DNA of 64,000 nucleotides from Synechococcus sp. HK05 (GTDB lineage Bacteria > Cyanobacteriota > Cyanobacteriia > PCC-6307 > Cyanobiaceae): assembly GCF_019104765.1 (NCBI RefSeq), contig NZ_JAHRXJ010000009.1:1-64000 (forward strand), given 5' to 3'. The position numbers were made by a program, and so were the translations under genes. This document shows positions 54,057 through 62,845 of the stretch, piece by piece; positions within the stretch are counted from its first letter, which is position 1; the number at the start of each line of letters is the position of its first letter. Under the pieces are notes generated by a model. The model did not search any database, was not told the origin of the DNA, and saw nothing but the letters and a program-made list of their open reading frames with translations.

Positions 54057-55460
54057 TTAGGCCCGCTGGGGCCGGCGCCCGATCCAGAGGCCAAACGCGA
54101 TCGAGGCCACGGTGAGCAGCAAGGCCACCGCGTTGAAGCGCGGTAGGCCCCAGCTCGCCAGTGCGATGGGTGCCAGGGCGGTGATCAGGCCCCCGCCGAG
54201 GAAGGGTTCAAACACCAACTGCTTGAACGAGAAGCTCTCCATGGCCCGGCTGCGGCCCAGGGGATCGGCCATGCGCAGCAGCAGCAGGCCTGTGGCTGTC
54301 ACACCGGTGCCCTGGCCAAAATCAGCGATGGCTCGCTCGAACCAGTGATCGCGGAAGAAGCGGCGCGCCAGGAGCAGGAAAGCCGCCACGTTCCAGGCCA
54401 GACCAGCCAGCGCCAGCAGCAGGAAGGGAAGCCAGTTGTCTTCCAGCATCGGCAGGTTGAGGCTGGCCATGGCGGCCGTGATCAGCACATCCATCGCCAG
54501 CGAGCCCACGCTGGCTTGCACTACCGGCGAGGCCAGCGTGCTGTGCCCGCGCCACTGCAGCAGCAGCTGCACCATCAGCCCTCCCAACATGGCGAGAGGA
54601 AACACGGGAATGGCGTTCAGCAGGTCGGCCGTGGCGGCCCCTCCCAGCGCTCCGCCAAGGCGGGTGAGGCCTTCCTTCAGCAGCACCCCGAGCCCAACCG
54701 CGGCCCCCGCCAAGGCCAGGTTCACCGTGAGTGCATCGATGGTCACGGAGGCCGAGCCGATCGGATCGCTCAGGCCCGCAGCCTCTTCCTGCGCCAGCTT
54801 GGCCTCGGCCGACATCGGATCGCTGTGGGCGGCCCGCTGCAGCAGGGGCCCTGCTGATGGTTGCGTGTCTTGAGCGCTCAGCAAGGAGCGGCTGCGGCCG
54901 ATGACCACCAACGTGCTGCCGATCAGCACGGCACTCACCACGCCCACCGTGGCCATGGCCAGCCCCAGGGCCTCGCCCGAGGGCAGGCCCAGGTCGGCGA
55001 AGGTGTCGCCCATGCCCGCGGCGGTGCCGTGGCCGCCTTCAAAGCCCACCTCAATCAGGCAGGCCATCAAGGGGTTGGTGCCGAACAGCGGCTGCAGCAC
55101 CAGCCCCACCAGCAGGGCCCCCACCAGGTATTGGCCAAACCCGAGCGTCATGCCGAAGGCGGTCTGGCCGGCGGCCCGCTGCCACAGCTGCCGCGGACTC
55201 GGCAGGCGTTGACCCAGAAACAAGGTGGCGAACACCAGCGAGATCAGCACCCCCGGGGTCTGGCCCCACACCGTGTACACCTGCTCGGGGAACAGCCGCA
55301 AGGGGCCGAAGGGACCGATCAGTAGCCCCAGCAAACCAGCCACCAGAGCCTCCGGAATGCCGAGCTGCCGCAGCCAGCGCAGCTTGCGGCGCAGGGTGAT
55401 CCCCGCCAGCAGTAACAGGCTCAGGCCGGCAAAGGCCACCAGCACGTCGAACAGCTTCAT
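54057..55460 (-). CDS. Sodium/glutamate symporter family (GltS), copy A
   Basis: The 467-residue membrane protein has about twelve hydrophobic helices. It shows GltS patterns: IPEALVAGLLGLLIGPFGPL in the first half, IEVGFEGGHGTAAGMG in the middle and GFGQGTGVTATGLLLLRMADP in the second half. These form the re-entrant loops of the glutamate:sodium symporter family. The ATG overlaps the stop of the upstream paralogue by four bases. Substrate specificity is not predictable. Confidence 0.85.
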   Translation of the reverse strand: MKLFDVLVAFAGLSLLLLAGITLRRKLRWLRQLGIPEALVAGLLGLLIGPFGPLRLFPEQVYTVWGQTPGVLISLVFATLFLGQRLPSPRQLWQRAAGQTAFGMTLGFGQYLVGALLVGLVLQPLFGTNPLMACLIEVGFEGGHGTAAGMGDTFADLGLPSGEALGLAMATVGVVSAVLIGSTLVVIGRSRSLLSAQDTQPSAGPLLQRAAHSDPMSAEAKLAQEEAAGLSDPIGSASVTIDALTVNLALAGAAVGLGVLLKEGLTRLGGALGGAATADLLNAIPVFPLAMLGGLMVQLLLQWRGHSTLASPVVQASVGSLAMDVLITAAMASLNLPMLEDNWLPFLLLALAGLAWNVAAFLLLARRFFRDHWFERAIADFGQGTGVTATGLLLLRMADPLGRSRAMESFSFKQLVFEPFLGGGLITALAPIALASWGLPRFNAVALLLTVASIAFGLWIGRRPQRA

Positions 55461-56851
55461 GGGTGGGCGGCAGTTGGTTCAGTGTTGCGTCCGGCCTGGG
55501 CCAGCAGCAGGCCGGCGCCTGCAGCGAACAGCACCAAGCCCAGGCAGAACGCGGTCCAGGTGGGAAGGCCCCAGCTGGCCACCGCTAGGGGCGCCACCAC
55601 CGTGACGACACCGCCCGCCAGAAAGGGCTGAAGCAGGAGCTGTTTCAGTGAGAACGCCGGCAGCGCTGCACTGTGGTCGTCCGGATCGGCCATGCGCAGC
55701 AAAAGCAAGCCTGAAGCGGCCACACCCGTGGCCTGGCCAAACTCCAGCACGGCCCGCTCGAACCAGTCGGCTGGCAGCAACCGGGGTGCCAGTAGCAGGG
55801 TGACCGCCAGATTCCAGGTGAGCCCCGCCAGGGCGAGAACCGTGAGGGGCAGCCAATCGGCGGCCAGCAGGGCCAGGTTGAGACAGGCGGTGGCGGAGGT
55901 GATCAGGAGATCCGCCGAGAGGGTGCCGATCTCGCTTTGGATCGGGGCGGACGCCCAGTGGCTGCGGCCGCTGCGCTCGAGCAGCCAGCGCATCAACAGC
56001 GAACCGATGATTGCCAGGGGGAACACCGGTAGGGAGCGTCCCACCTCTGCTACACCACCGCCGATGGCATCGGTGCCCAGGCGCAGCAGTTGCAGCAGCA
56101 CCACGCCGATCAGCACCGCGCAGCCCACCAGGGCGAGGTTCACCGCCCAGGCTGCCCAGGCGGGGGGCTCAGGTGTTGCGGCTGCGGGTACGGCAGCGGC
56201 CTCGCGGGGGAGAGCGTTGTCCTGGGCCAGCAGCCAGCCCCGTTGGCGGGCGATCACCACCACCACACCCCCCACCAGCGTGGAGCTGAGCAGGCCCACG
56301 GTGGCCATGGCCAGGCCCAGATCCTGGCCGCCTGGAAAGCCGAGGGCGGCATAGCTCGGCCCCATCGCGGCGGCTGAGCCATGGCCGCCTTCGTAGGCCA
56401 CTTCGATCAGGCACGCCATCACCGGGCTCACCCCCAGCCATGGCTGCAGCACCAGCAGCACCGCCAGGCCTCCCACCACGTATTGGCCAAAGGCGAGCAC
56501 GAGCGCCAGCGCCACCTGCCCCCCCACGGGACGCCACAACCCTCCCAGCTGGGGCAGGGGTTTGCCCAGCATCAGCGATCCGAACACCAGGGTGAGCAGC
56601 ACCAGCGGCAGACCACCCCACAGCTCCATCAGGTGAGGTGGCAGCAGCGGCAACGGTCCGCTGGGTGCCACCAACAGGCCGATCAGACCCGCCACCAAGG
56701 CTTCCGGAACGCCCCACAGGCGCAGATTCAGCCGCCGGCCGATGCGGCGCCCGGCGGCCAGGATCAGGGTGAGAACAGAGCCGGCCAGGGCCAGCCAGGC
56801 CAGCCCTAGCCACCTCTCAGGGGCCCAGAGCGCGGGCAGAAGGTCGTTCAT
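55457..56851 (-). CDS. Sodium/glutamate symporter family (GltS), copy B
   Basis: This 464-residue paralogue of the downstream gene has the same motifs (VPEALVAGLIGLLVAPSGPL, IEVAYEGGHGSAAAMG, EFGQATGVAASGLLLLRMADP). Its stop overlaps the copy A start (ATGA), so both are made from one message. Similar length and order point to tandem duplication, with moderate divergence. Coupled translation is consistent with a hetero-oligomer. It lies ten bases downstream of the S9 peptidase gene. Confidence 0.83.
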   Translation of the reverse strand: MNDLLPALWAPERWLGLAWLALAGSVLTLILAAGRRIGRRLNLRLWGVPEALVAGLIGLLVAPSGPLPLLPPHLMELWGGLPLVLLTLVFGSLMLGKPLPQLGGLWRPVGGQVALALVLAFGQYVVGGLAVLLVLQPWLGVSPVMACLIEVAYEGGHGSAAAMGPSYAALGFPGGQDLGLAMATVGLLSSTLVGGVVVVIARQRGWLLAQDNALPREAAAVPAAATPEPPAWAAWAVNLALVGCAVLIGVVLLQLLRLGTDAIGGGVAEVGRSLPVFPLAIIGSLLMRWLLERSGRSHWASAPIQSEIGTLSADLLITSATACLNLALLAADWLPLTVLALAGLTWNLAVTLLLAPRLLPADWFERAVLEFGQATGVAASGLLLLRMADPDDHSAALPAFSLKQLLLQPFLAGGVVTVVAPLAVASWGLPTWTAFCLGLVLFAAGAGLLLAQAGRNTEPTAAHP

Positions 56852-56861
56852 CGCTGCCCCC

Positions 56862-58790
56862 TCACAGCTGGAAGTGGCGGCGGAAGAAGGCCTCGGTGGC
56901 TTCGAGCACCTGGATCTGTGTGGCGCCGTTGCGGAAGCCATGCCCCTCCTCCGGGAACAGGTGCACCTCCACCGGGATGCCATTGGCCTTCAGGGCAGCA
57001 GCCATCCGCTCGGTTTGCTCCGGCGGCACCACCACATCCTCCAGACCCTGGAAAAAGATCACCGGACAGCGGATGCGATCGGCATGTTCCAGCGGGGAGC
57101 GCTCCTCATAGGTGGCCTTTGCTACGGGCCAGGGCCCCACCAGGCCATCGAGATAGCGAGCCTCAAACCGGTGGGTGTCGATCGCCAGGGCGCTGAGGTC
57201 GGCCACGCCGTAGCGGCTTGCGCCGGCGCGGAAGGTGGTGGTGAAACAGAGGGCGGCCAGGGCGGTGAAGCCGCCGGCGCTGCCGCCTTCGATGGCAATG
57301 CGCTCGGCACTGGCCAGCCCGCGGGCCACCAGGGCTTCCGCGGCGGCGGCGCAGTCGGCGACATCCACTACACCCCATTGGCCATCGAGGCGCTCGCGGT
57401 AGGCCCTGCCAAAGCCGGTGGAGCCGCCGTAGTTCACATCCACCACGCCCCAGCCGCGCGATGTCCAAAACTGGATGCCCAAGCTCAGGCCCGTGCGGGC
57501 CATGCTCGTGGGCCCGCTGTGGCCTTTCACCAAGAGGGGTGCCTCCGGGTGGCCACCACCGGCGGGTGGGTAGTACCAGGCATGGGTGGGCAGGTCGCCA
57601 TGGCCGTTGAACCACAGCTCCTCCGGCTGGCTGATGGCTTCAGGCTGGAGCGGGCAGGGGGCGGCGCTCTGATGGCTCCAGCTGCCGCTGCTCAGCTCCA
57701 GTTGCAGCAGACCGGAGGGTTCGCGGGGATTGCTGGCCACGCAGGCCAGTTGGCCCCGCTCCGCACACAGCTCGGCCAGATCGGTGAACGGTTGCGGCAG
57801 CACGTGCCACTGGCCAGGGCTGCCGGGCTGCTCAGGCATCAGCACCTGGCCCAGCTCCCAGCGGCCCTGCCGGCAGGCCAGAGCCAGCAGCTGCTCGCCG
57901 TCCCAGGCCAGGGTGCTCATGCCAAACACCCACTGGGGCATGGCAAAGTCAGCCTCCATCGGCAGCAGCGGCTGCCACTCGGGCGCTGCACTGACGCTGG
58001 CCTGGGCGGCCTGCGTCCAACGCTCCAGGTTCCAGAAGCCGCTGCGGTCGTTGCTCACCACCAGGTGCTCGCCGGCCCAGATCGGCTGAAACACCGAGCA
58101 GGCTTGTGCATCGCCCGCACAGGATCCGGCCACGGCACGGGCGGCGGCCAGGCGGCCATCGGGATCAACCGGAGCGAGCCAGAGCTGGCTGCGTTCCCAG
58201 GGCATGCAGGGCTGCTGCCACTCCACCCAGGCCAGTTGGTTGCCGGCGGGGCTCAGGGCGGGGTAACCGCAGAAATCGGCTGCTCTGTGGAGAGGCTGAG
58301 GCTCGCCCCCCGTGAGCGCCACAGCCACCAGGGTGTCGCGCCCATCGGCTTCCATCACGCCGATCCAACGGTCGTGGTGGCCATCGATCACTCCGCCGCC
58401 GAGGAGCGCTGGAGAGCGGTTGTCGTTGCTGGGGGTGGTGAGGCGCTGGGGCTGGCTGGCGGGCGTGTCGAGGGGCAAGAGCCAGAGGCAATGGTCGCCG
58501 TCATGCACAAACACAGCCACCGCCTCCCCGTTGGCTCGACGACCGATCGCGCAGGCGCCACCTCCGTATTCGTGCACGCGGCAGCGGAGATTCCAGTCGC
58601 CCGGCGTGAGCTCCACGGCCGTGGCCTTTGGGCCGCGGCGGGCCATCAAGGTGGTGCGCCCGCGCTCTTGGGGGCGCTGCTCTAGCCAATAGAGATCACT
58701 GCCGAGCAGGCGGGGCTCCTTGAGGCTTGGGGTCTTGCCCAGCACAAGCGCAGCGGAGAGGGGGGCTGGGCTGGTGCTGGGCGAAGCCAT
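56862..58790 (-). CDS. S9 family serine peptidase
   Basis: The 642-residue prolyl-oligopeptidase-type enzyme has an N-terminal beta-propeller (~residues 1-390; repeated patterns such as LWLAPVDPDGRL). A C-terminal alpha/beta hydrolase domain follows, with nucleophile Ser near 502 in GGSAGGFT, Asp near 583 (DVVVPPEQ) and His near 615 (EGHGFRNG). There is no signal peptide, so it is likely cytoplasmic, degrading peptides. The ATG at 58790 is used. It is divergent from peptide deformylase. Confidence 0.93.
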   Translation of the reverse strand: MASPSTSPAPLSAALVLGKTPSLKEPRLLGSDLYWLEQRPQERGRTTLMARRGPKATAVELTPGDWNLRCRVHEYGGGACAIGRRANGEAVAVFVHDGDHCLWLLPLDTPASQPQRLTTPSNDNRSPALLGGGVIDGHHDRWIGVMEADGRDTLVAVALTGGEPQPLHRAADFCGYPALSPAGNQLAWVEWQQPCMPWERSQLWLAPVDPDGRLAAARAVAGSCAGDAQACSVFQPIWAGEHLVVSNDRSGFWNLERWTQAAQASVSAAPEWQPLLPMEADFAMPQWVFGMSTLAWDGEQLLALACRQGRWELGQVLMPEQPGSPGQWHVLPQPFTDLAELCAERGQLACVASNPREPSGLLQLELSSGSWSHQSAAPCPLQPEAISQPEELWFNGHGDLPTHAWYYPPAGGGHPEAPLLVKGHSGPTSMARTGLSLGIQFWTSRGWGVVDVNYGGSTGFGRAYRERLDGQWGVVDVADCAAAAEALVARGLASAERIAIEGGSAGGFTALAALCFTTTFRAGASRYGVADLSALAIDTHRFEARYLDGLVGPWPVAKATYEERSPLEHADRIRCPVIFFQGLEDVVVPPEQTERMAAALKANGIPVEVHLFPEEGHGFRNGATQIQVLEATEAFFRRHFQL

Positions 58791-58854
58791 CTCCAAAGCG
58801 CTCGAGAGAAGCCTCCTAGAATCGCCTGAACGACACCGCCAGCGAGGACACGCC

Positions 58855-59457
58855 TTGGCCAGCAGCTTCGCCCGATTGGCCCGTTCCGCCGAAAACGCCG
58901 GCCGGCTGCAGGTGTCGAAAGAGCCGGTGGATCACCCTCCCTACGACATCCATACCCTGGGCGATCAGGTGCTGCGCACCCCCGCCAAGCGCATCGGCAA
59001 GGTGGACGACAACATCCGTGCCCTGGCCCGCGACATGTTGGTGAGCATGTACGCCGCCAAGGGCATCGGCCTGGCTGCGCCGCAGATCGGTGAGCCGCTG
59101 CAGCTGCTGGTGATCGATCTGGAGATCGAAGACCCCAAAAGCCCGCCCCTGATCCTGATCAACCCCGAGATCACCTCCGTGGGCGGCAGTCTTTGCACCT
59201 ACGAGGAGGGGTGCCTCAGCATTCCGGGTGTGTACCTCGATGTGGTGCGGCCGAGCGTGGTGGATGTGAGCTACCGCGATGAGATGGGCCGGCCGAAGCG
59301 GCTGAAGGCCGATGGCCTGATGGCCCGCTGCATCCAGCACGAGATGGACCATCTCAATGGTGTGCTGTTTGTGGATCGCGTCACCGATCACGACAAGCTG
59401 CGCGAGGGGCTCGGTGAGAAGGGCTTCAATCCGGCCGATGTGCACGCAATCGCCTGA
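58855..59457 (+). CDS. def: Peptide deformylase
   Basis: The enzyme removes the formyl group from nascent proteins. The 200-residue metalloenzyme has all three motifs: GIGLAAPQIG, EEGCLSIPG with metal-binding Cys120, and QHEMDHLNG with His162, Glu163 and His166. The TTG at 58855 gives a start (ASSFARLARSAENAG) that resembles picocyanobacterial deformylases; the upstream open frame is antisense to the peptidase. Type 1B-like with an N-terminal extension. Confidence 0.95.
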   Translation: MASSFARLARSAENAGRLQVSKEPVDHPPYDIHTLGDQVLRTPAKRIGKVDDNIRALARDMLVSMYAAKGIGLAAPQIGEPLQLLVIDLEIEDPKSPPLILINPEITSVGGSLCTYEEGCLSIPGVYLDVVRPSVVDVSYRDEMGRPKRLKADGLMARCIQHEMDHLNGVLFVDRVTDHDKLREGLGEKGFNPADVHAIA

Positions 59458-59469
59458 GGCCCTCTCGTT

Positions 59470-59667
59470 ATGCCAATGAAACCCCTGGCCGGAGTGTTCC
59501 TGGCCCTGGCTTGCCTGCTTGGAATCGCCGCCACCGGCTCTGTGTTTGAACTCGCCTACGGCGACCCCGATCTGGGCGTATCCACCACCCGCCTGATCCT
59601 GGGGCTGGCCCTGCCGGGCACCGTGCTGAGCCTGCTGGTGGCGATCCGGATCAACAAGCCCGCCTGA
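59470..59667 (+). CDS. 65-residue small membrane protein
   Basis: The protein has two hydrophobic helices (AGVFLALACLLGIAATGSVF and RLILGLALPGTVLSLLVAI) around a short polar turn with G-D-P-D. It lies 13 bases after def on the same strand and is probably cotranscribed. I know no named family. The pattern suggests a conserved small picocyanobacterial membrane protein. Confidence 0.7.
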   Translation: MPMKPLAGVFLALACLLGIAATGSVFELAYGDPDLGVSTTRLILGLALPGTVLSLLVAIRINKPA

Positions 59668-59727
59668 GGGGCTGGCATCCCCGCCCGGCACTTCTACGAT
59701 CGCCTGGCTGCATGCCTGCTTGCGTCT

Positions 59728-60354
59728 GTGATTCATTCGGTTCGCACCCTCGCTGCACTGCTGCCGCTGGCTGGTGCCCTGGCTCTGCTCGCTCCTGAGC
59801 CCGCTGCGGCCAAGGCGCTGTTTGACGCGGTGGAGGTGGATCAGAGCAAGTTTGTGATCGTGTCGGCGCCGATCGGTGATGGCAGCCGCGCTCAGCTCAA
59901 CATTTATGAGCAGCGCTCCGACGCCCGGCCTTGCTTCGCGGTGCAGGGCAACCAGCCGGCGGTGGTGGACCCGCTGCTCTCCAGCTTCGACTTCACCGGG
60001 ATCTGCAACCGTTTCATCGACGGCAACGGCTACTCGCTGCGGATCGGCGATAGCGACCTGGGCACCGTGTACCGCCTCAGTGTGGTGAAGGAGTCGGGCG
60101 ACACCTTGCTCATGGCCCTGCCCACCAAGCCTGGTGTTGGGCCCGAATTGGTGGTGGCCCGTAGTGGTGGCAGCGCCAATGGATTCCTGTTGCTGGTGCC
60201 AGAGCCGGGTTGGAAGCTGATGCGGCGTCAGTTCGGTGGTCGCACCCTCGGTCATGTGTACGTCTACCGCGCTGATTGGCCCGATGCGGCTGCAGCTGAA
60301 GCCAGCCCTGCAGCCCCTGCTGCGGTGGAGCCTCAGCCGGAGGCGGGCAGCTGA
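59728..60354 (+). CDS. DUF3747 family exported protein
   Basis: The 208-residue protein has a signal peptide (LAALLPLAGALALLAPEPAAA). A DUF3747 domain follows: F-x-A-V-E-V-D-Q-S-K-F near the mature start, RPCFAVQG, DPLLSSFDFTGICNRFIDGNGYSLR and LVPEPGWKLMRRQFGGRTLGH. Two conserved cysteines probably form a disulfide. The C-terminus is an Ala/Pro-rich tail. It is a cyanobacterial periplasmic or surface protein of unknown role. Start at GTG 59728. Confidence 0.86.
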   Translation: MIHSVRTLAALLPLAGALALLAPEPAAAKALFDAVEVDQSKFVIVSAPIGDGSRAQLNIYEQRSDARPCFAVQGNQPAVVDPLLSSFDFTGICNRFIDGNGYSLRIGDSDLGTVYRLSVVKESGDTLLMALPTKPGVGPELVVARSGGSANGFLLLVPEPGWKLMRRQFGGRTLGHVYVYRADWPDAAAAEASPAAPAAVEPQPEAGS

Positions 60355-60409
60355 AGGCTGACGAGGCGCTTGCTACCATCGTCAAACTGCACAGATTCTT
60401 GATCGGTTT

Positions 60410-60580
60410 ATGACCCAGGTCACCGTCGGCGAAAACGAGGGCATTGAGTCGGCGCTGCGCCGCTTCAAGCGCCAGGTGTCCAAAGCCGGGATCTTCGCCG
60501 ACCTCAAGCGCCTGCGTCACCACGAGACCCCCGTCGAGAAGTACAAGCGCAAAGCTCAGCAGCGTCGTCGTCGTCGCTGA
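60410..60580 (+). CDS. rpsU: 30S ribosomal protein S21
   Basis: This 56-residue very basic protein is shorter than 60 codons and easy to miss. It has the S21 pattern: [21 protein letters not shown], then [19 protein letters not shown] and a [13 protein letters not shown] tail. S21 sits near the 3' end of 16S rRNA and aids initiation on messages. It is followed by a strong terminator. Confidence 0.95.
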   Translation: MTQVTVGENEGIESALRRFKRQVSKAGIFADLKRLRHHETPVEKYKRKAQQRRRRR

Positions 60581-60612
60581 TCGCGTTCCGTTCTTGCCCA
60601 TTGGGGCCCTCC

Positions 60613-60649
60613 AGCGGAAACCGGTAGAAACACCGGTTTCCGCTTTTTT
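60613..60649 (+). terminator. Rho-independent terminator after rpsU
   Basis: GCGGAAACCGG pairs with CCGGTTTCCGC around an eight-base loop and is followed by six T. It is 33 nt downstream of the S21 stop. Confidence 0.92.
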
Positions 60650-60689
60650 GTGGCCTGCTGATGATGAGAGCACCCCGCAAAGGTCTCCC

Positions 60690-60830
60690 ATGAAGCAGCT
60701 GATGCAGGTTTTCAATCGGTGGCTCGGCTCGAGCGTTGGCAACGCCTTCGGAAACCCCCTGGAGGAGCGCCAGCATCAGCCGCCGCTGGTGGGTGTGCAG
60801 CCCTATCGCGACCAGCCCCTGCGGCACTGA
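60690..60830 (+). CDS. Small hypothetical protein (46 aa), convergent with comM
   Basis: The frame runs from an ATG at 60690 and encodes 46 residues with an amphipathic start (KQLMQVFNRWLGSSVGNAF). A proline-rich part follows (EERQHQPPLVGVQPYRDQPL), which looks like a conserved short motif. It overlaps the extended 3' end of the comM gene on the other strand by 119 bases. One of the two must be altered relative to an ancestral arrangement; the small gene looks intact. No function is known. Confidence 0.5.
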   Translation: MKQLMQVFNRWLGSSVGNAFGNPLEERQHQPPLVGVQPYRDQPLRH

Positions 60831-62370
60831 GCTGATCGAAGCTTCGGTAACTGAGGGCCTCGGCAATGGCTGAGGCGTCCACCGTTGGATGGCCGCTCAG
60901 ATCAGCAATGGTGCGCCCCACCCTGAGCACCCGTTCGGCTGCACGGGCGCTCAGGCCCCGTTGATCAATGGCCCCCTGCCAGAGGTCGAGGGCATCGCTG
61001 CCGATAGCGCCGCATAGGCGTAGATCCTTGGCGCTGAGCTGGCGATTGCTCACCCCTTGAGGGTTGCGGCTGCGCATGCGCTCCCGTGCTGCCTCCGCCC
61101 GCTCACGCACCACGGCACTGGCCTCGGCGGCGTTCGTTTCGGCGGCTGTGCTGGCCCGGAAGCCTGCCCCCAGGACGCTGCCCTCGAGTCGTCGCATCAC
61201 CACCTGCAAGTCGATGCGATCCAGCAGGGGGCCTGAGAGCCGGCTCCAGTAGCGCTGCTGTTGGGCGGTGCCGCAGCTGCAGGTGCGCTCTGGATCCCCT
61301 GCCCAGCCACAGGTGCAGGGGTTGGTGGCGGCCACCAGGTTCACGGCGCAGGGAAAACGCAGGCGCTGCCGGGCCCGGCTCAACCACAGCTCTTCTTGTT
61401 CCAAGGGCTGGCGCAGTTGGTTGAGCACGTCGCGGCGGAATTCCGCCAGTTCATCGAGAAAGAGCACCCCGCGGTGCGCCAGGGGCAGCTCCCCTGGCCG
61501 CAGCTGCGCGCCCCCTCCCACCAGGGCGGCGCTGGAGCAGCTGTGATGGGGGCTGCGAAAGGGGCGTTGCTGCAGCAGGCCCCCCTGGGCGCCCAGCAGC
61601 CCCGCCACCGAATACAGCTGGGTGAGCTCCAGCTGCTCGGCGCGGCTGAGCTCCGGCAACAACCCCGGCAGGCAGCGCGCCAGCAGGGTTTTACCGCTGC
61701 CGGGTGGCCCCACCAGCAGCAGGTGATGGCCCCCCGCGGCGGCGATTTCCAGGGCGCGCCGGCCATGCAGTTGCCCCTGAACGCTGGCCAGATCAGCGAG
61801 TGGGGGTGCCTCGGCTGAAGGCACGGGTGCATCCGCGAGGTCCGGCGCGGCAGCACGATCCGGCTGCTGCAGCCAGTGCAGCGCTTCGCTCAAGCTGCCG
61901 GCCACCGCCAGCGGCAGCTGCTCCACCAGCGCGGCTTCCCGCTGGTTCGCCCGCGGCAGCAGCAGGGCCCGGGCTCCCTGGCGCTGGGCCGCTAGGGCGA
62001 GCGCCACCGCACCCCGCACCGGTCGCAGCTCGCCTCCCAACCCCAGCTCGCCGGCGCACCAGATCCCCTCCAGCTGGCTCGGATCGAGCTGGCCACTGGC
62101 GGCCAGCACCGCCAGGGCGATCGGAAGATCAAAAGCTGGCCCCTCCTTGCGGAGGTCGGCGGGGGCCAGGTTCACGATCACCCGGGTGAGGGGCATGCGC
62201 AGCTGGCTGTTGCGGATGGCGGCCCGCACCCGCTGGCGCGACTCCTGCACCGCCGCATCCGCCAAGCCCACCACCTGAAGCCCCGGAAGACCGGGGGCAA
62301 TGTCCACCTCCACGGCCACGGCCCGGGCCTCAAGCCCCACCAGGGCCGCACCGCTGCATCGTGCCAACAT
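60712..62370 (-). CDS. comM: ComM/YifB-type Mg-chelatase-like AAA ATPase
   Basis: The 552-residue protein has an N-terminal Lon-like domain (residues 1-170; GLPGLQVVGLADAAVQESR). An AAA ATPase follows with Walker A GPPGSGKTLLARCLPG, Walker B VLFLDELAEF and a zinc-ribbon-like cluster (CTCGWAGDPERTCSCG), and a helical C-terminal domain ends in EALSYRSFDQ. ComM promotes branch migration in natural transformation. The family normally stops near SYRSFDQ; here it continues about 40 residues of Ala/Arg/Pro-rich sequence antisense to a small gene, probably through loss of the stop. Confidence 0.92.
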   Translation of the reverse strand: MLARCSGAALVGLEARAVAVEVDIAPGLPGLQVVGLADAAVQESRQRVRAAIRNSQLRMPLTRVIVNLAPADLRKEGPAFDLPIALAVLAASGQLDPSQLEGIWCAGELGLGGELRPVRGAVALALAAQRQGARALLLPRANQREAALVEQLPLAVAGSLSEALHWLQQPDRAAAPDLADAPVPSAEAPPLADLASVQGQLHGRRALEIAAAGGHHLLLVGPPGSGKTLLARCLPGLLPELSRAEQLELTQLYSVAGLLGAQGGLLQQRPFRSPHHSCSSAALVGGGAQLRPGELPLAHRGVLFLDELAEFRRDVLNQLRQPLEQEELWLSRARQRLRFPCAVNLVAATNPCTCGWAGDPERTCSCGTAQQQRYWSRLSGPLLDRIDLQVVMRRLEGSVLGAGFRASTAAETNAAEASAVVRERAEAARERMRSRNPQGVSNRQLSAKDLRLCGAIGSDALDLWQGAIDQRGLSARAAERVLRVGRTIADLSGHPTVDASAIAEALSYRSFDQLSAAGAGRDRAAHPPAAADAGAPPGGFRRRCQRSSRATD

Positions 62371-62444
62371 CGGGCTCTCGGAAACGTGCAGTGGTGAAGT
62401 GCCACCGCTGTTTCATCGCTGCCCTCCTCTCACGCCCTCTCTTG

Positions 62445-62807
62445 ATGGCCGACTCCGCTGCCGCCGCGCCGAATGACACGATCTTCGGCCGCATCCTGCG
62501 CGGTGAGATCCCCTGTGATCAGGTGTATGCCGATGAGCAATGCCTCGCCTTTCGCGACGTGGCTCCCCAGGCGCCGGTGCACATTCTGGTGATTCCGCGG
62601 GAGCACGTGGTGAACCTGGCGGAGGCGGGTGAGCAGCACCAGGCGCTGCTGGGCCACCTGCTGCTGGTGGCGGCGAAGGTGGCCCGAGAGCAGGGCCTGG
62701 AGGGATTCCGCACCGTGATCAACAGCGGCGCCGAGGCGGGGCAGACCGTGTTCCACTTGCACGTGCATGTGATCGGTGGTCGCCCGCTGGCCTGGCCGCC
62801 GGGCTGA
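62445..62807 (+). CDS. HIT family protein
   Basis: The 120-residue histidine-triad protein has the HLHVHVIGGR triad near the C-terminus and a DTIFGRILRGEIP opening, the usual start of HinT-type hydrolases. It likely hydrolyses nucleotide phosphoramidates such as AMP-lysine or AMP-adenylates. The ATG at 62445 is used. The longer upstream frame overlaps the start of comM and is rejected. Confidence 0.93.
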   Translation: MADSAAAAPNDTIFGRILRGEIPCDQVYADEQCLAFRDVAPQAPVHILVIPREHVVNLAEAGEQHQALLGHLLLVAAKVAREQGLEGFRTVINSGAEAGQTVFHLHVHVIGGRPLAWPPG

Positions 62808-62845
62808 CCCTGAACCGGTGAGAATGGCGGCATCTGAACGCCGTC

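Noticed and set aside
56742-58685. Long + strand open frame (about 647 codons) over the S9 peptidase
   Set aside because: It is antisense to a peptidase with a full catalytic triad, and its translation is rich in A, G, H, Q and P without domain structure, as expected of a high-GC shadow frame.
58816-60255. - strand open frame of about 479 codons over def and the DUF3747 gene
   Set aside because: Antisense to peptide deformylase with intact metal motifs; the translation is His/Gln-rich.
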